Positions 5,695-8,191 of a DNA stretch of 8,191 nucleotides are shown here, in pieces (position 1 is the first letter of the stretch; every line of letters starts with the position of its first letter). The position numbers and the translations under genes are program-made. This DNA comes from an uncultured Bacillota bacterium (GTDB lineage: Bacteria > Bacillota_I > Bacilli_A > RF39 > UBA660): the NCBI GenBank assembly GCA_947176475.1, contig CAMWQX010000035.1, positions 1 through 8,191 on the forward strand, in the 5' to 3' direction. The notes under the pieces were generated by a model, which saw only the letters and a list, made by a program, of their open reading frames with translations, was not told where the DNA came from and searched no databases.

Positions 5695-6813
5695 ATGAAA
5701 AAGATTAGATTTTATATTTTATTTAGTATAGCAGTATTGTTTTTAGGTATTAGTGTAGTTAAAGCGAGTGATGATGGTTTTATCGATATCTTGAATGAAG
5801 CTTCATTTGATGAATGTATAAAGAATCAAGGTCTATGTCGAATTATGAGTAATCTAACTTTTACTTCGAAAAAAGAAATTGATAAGGAAGTAATAATAGA
5901 TTTAAATGGTTATATAATTGTAGCTTCAGATGATTTAAAATTGAATTCGGGATTAATAGCTGTTAATCGTGGAGGAAAATTAACAATTAATGATTCGGGA
6001 AAGAATGGCAAGATATCAACGGGTACAGGGGATAACGTTTGGGCAGCTATTCAAGTGTTAAAGGATAATTTGAGTTCAAGTCCGGCTGAACTTATAATTA
6101 ATGGGGGTACAATTGAAGGATATTATTACGGTATTACAGGAAATGGAAATTATAATAATAGTGTAATAACGATAAATGATGGAGTAATTAAAGGGTTAAA
6201 TAAAGAAGATAGTGCAGCTATATATCATCCACAAGAAGGAACGCTTATTATTAATAATGGAACAATTAAGGGCGGAACGGGAATAGAAATTCGCTCAGGA
6301 AGTTTAACTGTTAATAATGGGATGATTGAAGGAATTGCCCCAAAGTTTGTTAAGATGGTTAATAAAAGTGGAACGACGACTAATGGAGTGGGAATAGCAG
6401 TTGCCCAACATGTTACAAAGAATCCGATAAATGTGGTGGTAAATGATGGAAATATAAAGGGACAATATGCCTTCTATGAATGGAATCCTCATGAAAATAG
6501 TGAAGAAGAATTAGAAAAAATTCAAATACATCTAAATGGAGGAAATTATATAGGATTAGCTACGGGAGTTCATGCCGTGTATAGTGAAGATTTAAAGAAT
6601 TTTATTTCAGGAGGAAGATATAATACGGATGTATCAGAGTATTTGACAGAGGATGCTAAATTAGCTGCTAAAACTTTCAGTGATGATATTGTAATGGATA
6701 TTGAACCAAGTAAAAGTGTCTTCCCAGAAATATTAATTGGAATATTACTTTTAGTAGGTGTAGCAGTAGCGATGGTTGTTTGTCAAAAGAAGAATTTGTT
6801 GTTTTTTAAATAG
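5695..6813 (+). CDS. Secreted, membrane-anchored beta-helix repeat surface protein
   Basis: The 372-residue protein begins with a signal peptide (KKIR, then a hydrophobic core at residues 6-22 and likely cleavage after VKA, residue 24). Two Cys (C41, C48) close to the mature N-terminus could form a disulfide. Residues about 66-290 contain repeated strand-turn units of the type LxINxGxIxG at 97, 133, 158, 184, 204, 247 and 276. They are spaced about 20-26 residues apart, or twice that, which fits a right-handed beta-helix as in pectate-lyase-like and adhesin-like proteins. A following ISGGRYNTDVSEYL segment (304-317) is a motif common in Firmicute surface proteins. A hydrophobic helix (344-363) with a short basic tail anchors it in the membrane; there is no LPxTG. 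No catalytic residues are apparent, so adhesion or a structural role is more likely than an enzyme. GAGGGAG precedes the start. The stop codon is TAG. Confidence 0.85.
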   Translation: MKKIRFYILFSIAVLFLGISVVKASDDGFIDILNEASFDECIKNQGLCRIMSNLTFTSKKEIDKEVIIDLNGYIIVASDDLKLNSGLIAVNRGGKLTINDSGKNGKISTGTGDNVWAAIQVLKDNLSSSPAELIINGGTIEGYYYGITGNGNYNNSVITINDGVIKGLNKEDSAAIYHPQEGTLIINNGTIKGGTGIEIRSGSLTVNNGMIEGIAPKFVKMVNKSGTTTNGVGIAVAQHVTKNPINVVVNDGNIKGQYAFYEWNPHENSEEELEKIQIHLNGGNYIGLATGVHAVYSEDLKNFISGGRYNTDVSEYLTEDAKLAAKTFSDDIVMDIEPSKSVFPEILIGILLLVGVAVAMVVCQKKNLLFFK

Positions 6814-6825
6814 TTGTGTTATAAT
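6796..6825 (+). promoter_or_regulatory. Promoter of the small gene at 6845, overlapping the end of the surface-protein gene
   Basis: TGTTATAAT (6817-6825) is a perfect extended -10. A TTGTTG (6796-6801) lies 18 bases before the hexamer, inside the last codons of the upstream gene. No terminator separates the two genes, so the small gene may be read both from here and by read-through. The transcript would start close to the AGAGGT site at 6832. Confidence 0.6.
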
Positions 6826-6844
6826 TTAATTAGAGGTATTAGTT

Positions 6845-7177
6845 ATGAGTGTTGAAACAGTTGAATTAGATGAAATTCAGTCTTTGATGATAATGACGGG
6901 AATATTGAGATTAAAAGAAAATGAATATTTTAGGGATGGCATTGCTGAAGAATTTCAATCTTTATATGTGGAAAATGCGGCTTTAAGAGCAGTGACAAGT
7001 GAAACAAAATTAAAATTATTTCCGAGTTTTTATAAATTAAAAATTAGTAATAATAAGTTGCAATATTTGATTAGATTAACGGGAGTTAATCCGTTAGATG
7101 CTCAGGAAGTAAGTGATTATGTAAGGCATTTAGAGGAACAGGAAAATCGTGTTTCTCCAGAAGGACCTCAGATGTAA
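6845..7177 (+). CDS. Small hypothetical cytoplasmic protein (110 aa)
   Basis: I do not recognise this protein. AGAGGT at 6832-6837 precedes the ATG by seven bases. The 110 residues lack a signal peptide or membrane segment and look almost fully helical: an acidic N-terminal helix (ELDEIQSLMIMTGILRLK), a second helix around 30-52, a basic middle (KLKLFPSFYKLKISNNK, 57-73), a third helix that includes LQYLIRL, and a final helix (about 84-98) starting at NPLDAQEVSDYV. A short polar tail follows. It has its own extended -10 promoter and a terminator, between a surface protein and a glycosyltransferase. The position hints at an envelope-related role but does not establish one. A small helical adaptor or regulator would fit the composition, but this is speculation. 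Confidence 0.75.
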   Translation: MSVETVELDEIQSLMIMTGILRLKENEYFRDGIAEEFQSLYVENAALRAVTSETKLKLFPSFYKLKISNNKLQYLIRLTGVNPLDAQEVSDYVRHLEEQENRVSPEGPQM

Positions 7178-7184
7178 AAAGACG

Positions 7185-7218
7185 ACTTGAATTTATTAGA
7201 TTCAAGTTTTATTTTGTT
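7185..7218 (+). terminator. Intrinsic terminator after the small gene
   Basis: An 8-bp stem, ACTTGAAT (7185-7192) with ATTCAAGT (7200-7207), encloses a 7-base loop and is followed by a T-rich tract (TTTATTTTGTT). It starts eight bases after the stop codon and isolates the small gene from the glycosyltransferase gene. Confidence 0.82.
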
Positions 7219-7249
7219 AAAAAATATATTTTATTTTTACTTAGTAGTG

Positions 7250-7255
7250 TATAAT
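7250..7255 (+). promoter_or_regulatory. Candidate -10 box of the glycosyltransferase gene
   Basis: A perfect TATAAT lies 24 bases before the start codon at 7280. No good -35 is found at the right distance, only AT-rich sequence. Because a terminator lies just upstream, a promoter is expected in this gap. Confidence 0.5.
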
Positions 7256-7279
7256 TTATTTAATAAGTGAGGTGTTTTA

Positions 7280-8191
7280 ATGAAGGATTTTGGTAAGGTT
7301 AGCTTAATTATCCCGGTTTATAATGCAGAAGATTATATTGATGAGTGTTTAGATAGCCTAGTTAATCAAACTTATAAAAATTTGGAAATCATCTGTATTA
7401 ATGATGGTTCAAGTGATAGTTCCGTTAAGCATATCGAGGAATATATGAAAAATTATCAAAATATAGTTTTGATTAATCAAGAAAACGCAGGAGTAGTTGG
7501 AGCTCGTAACGTAGGCGTTAAGAATGCGACAGGAAAATATATTATGTTTGTCGATAGTGATGATTATATTGATTTAACAATGGTTGAAAAAATGGTAGGA
7601 GAATTAAATAGGACAAAAGCTGATGCTGCTAAATGTAATATTGATACAACTTTAGCATTTTTACAACATTCTAAAATAGAAAATAATAAATTTTATTCTA
7701 GTGATGAATATCAAGATATTATTAAGCAGCTATTTGAGGATAATAATATATTTTGTACAGTTTGTAATGGTATCTATAAAAAAGAGTTATGTGGGGTATT
7801 TCCCGAAGGATTTAGATATGGGGAGGATGTTTTATTTAATGGTGAGTATTTTTTGAAAGCTAAAAGCGTTGTTTTAATTAAAGATGCTTTATATCACTAC
7901 CGCAATAATCCTACTTCAGTTACACATAAACCAAGTATTGATTCGACTATAGATAATTTGGAACATTTTTGTTCATATAATCATGTTGGGAAATTAGTTG
8001 AAAATATGGATAATAAAGAGTTGAAGGAGGATATTTTAAAAAAAGTAGCATGTAGAAATTACGCGACTTATATGCGATTAATCTTTAGAATATTTAGGAT
8101 TGAATCAGCAAGAAATTCTATAAAGTATGCTAAAAAATATTATAAATTATATGAAGATGTATTTAATAAAGTAAAATATGAAGATATTAAA
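7280..8191 (+). CDS. Family 2 glycosyltransferase, incomplete at the right edge
   Basis: The frame is open for 304 codons and leaves the window without a stop. GTGAGGTG (7267-7274) gives a good ribosome binding site. The N-terminus has the GT-A fold signature of glycosyltransferase family 2: VSLIIPVYNAEDYI (7-20), NDGSSD (41-46) for nucleotide binding, ENAGVVGARNVGV (68-80), and the metal-binding VDSDD (D92, D94, D95). YGEDVLF supplies the ED pair (182-183) expected for the catalytic base region, and YHYRNN follows at 205-210. The C-terminal part is helical and basic, with no clear membrane segment in the visible portion. Such enzymes transfer a sugar from a nucleotide-sugar donor at the inner face of the membrane, usually for surface polysaccharide or teichoic acid decoration. 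The donor and acceptor cannot be told from the sequence. The missing end is probably short, judging by usual family length. Confidence 0.93.
   Translation, partial: MKDFGKVSLIIPVYNAEDYIDECLDSLVNQTYKNLEIICINDGSSDSSVKHIEEYMKNYQNIVLINQENAGVVGARNVGVKNATGKYIMFVDSDDYIDLTMVEKMVGELNRTKADAAKCNIDTTLAFLQHSKIENNKFYSSDEYQDIIKQLFEDNNIFCTVCNGIYKKELCGVFPEGFRYGEDVLFNGEYFLKAKSVVLIKDALYHYRNNPTSVTHKPSIDSTIDNLEHFCSYNHVGKLVENMDNKELKEDILKKVACRNYATYMRLIFRIFRIESARNSIKYAKKYYKLYEDVFNKVKYEDIK

Noticed and set aside
6304..6492. Minus-strand 62-codon frame opposite the surface-protein gene
   Set aside because: It is antisense to the repeat region with no start signals.
1..8191. Use of TGA as a Trp codon, as in Mycoplasma-type genomes
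   Set aside because: No complete gene needs TGA read-through, and the Trp codons I checked are TGG. The absence of TGA stops in seven genes is too small a sample to argue for recoding.

Overview
The window is a strongly AT-rich bacterial segment with compact genes, purine-rich Shine-Dalgarno sites (AGGGAG, AAGGAG, GGAGGT), TATAAT-type promoters and short intrinsic terminators. Of the seven complete genes, six end in TAA and one in TAG; none ends in TGA, and the Trp codons I checked are TGG, so the standard bacterial code fits. This style suggests a low-GC Firmicute (Bacillota), perhaps an uncultured gut member. The sequence alone does not give genus or species. I saw no RNA gene, CRISPR array or insertion sequence, and no gap between genes exceeds about 160 bases.

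Layout from left to right. (1) A minus-strand gene (27-1256) fuses a cytoplasmic zinc-dependent phospholipase C-like domain to a HAD-type 5'-nucleotidase-like domain. It is divergent from (2) a plus-strand gene of unknown function (1416-2342). A bidirectional terminator (2348-2382) separates this from (3) a minus-strand two-gene operon. Its first gene (3265-4506) encodes a protein with two tandem transglutaminase-like domains, the first with Ser in place of the nucleophilic Cys. Its second gene (2402-3214) encodes a small radical SAM protein. Divergent from this operon is (4) another unknown soluble protein (4633-5568) with a Lys/Glu-rich tail, followed by a terminator.

The right third is envelope-related: (5) a secreted beta-helix repeat protein with a C-terminal membrane anchor (5695-6813), (6) a small unknown protein with its own promoter and terminator (6845-7177), and (7) a family 2 glycosyltransferase that runs off the right edge (7280-8191).

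The most unusual part is the transglutaminase-like/radical SAM pair. It combines a duplicated thiol-protease-like fold, one half apparently degenerate, with a radical enzyme in one short operon. A peptide or protein modification role is a reasonable hypothesis, but no precursor peptide is visible. The two unknown plus-strand proteins cannot be assigned a function from sequence alone.
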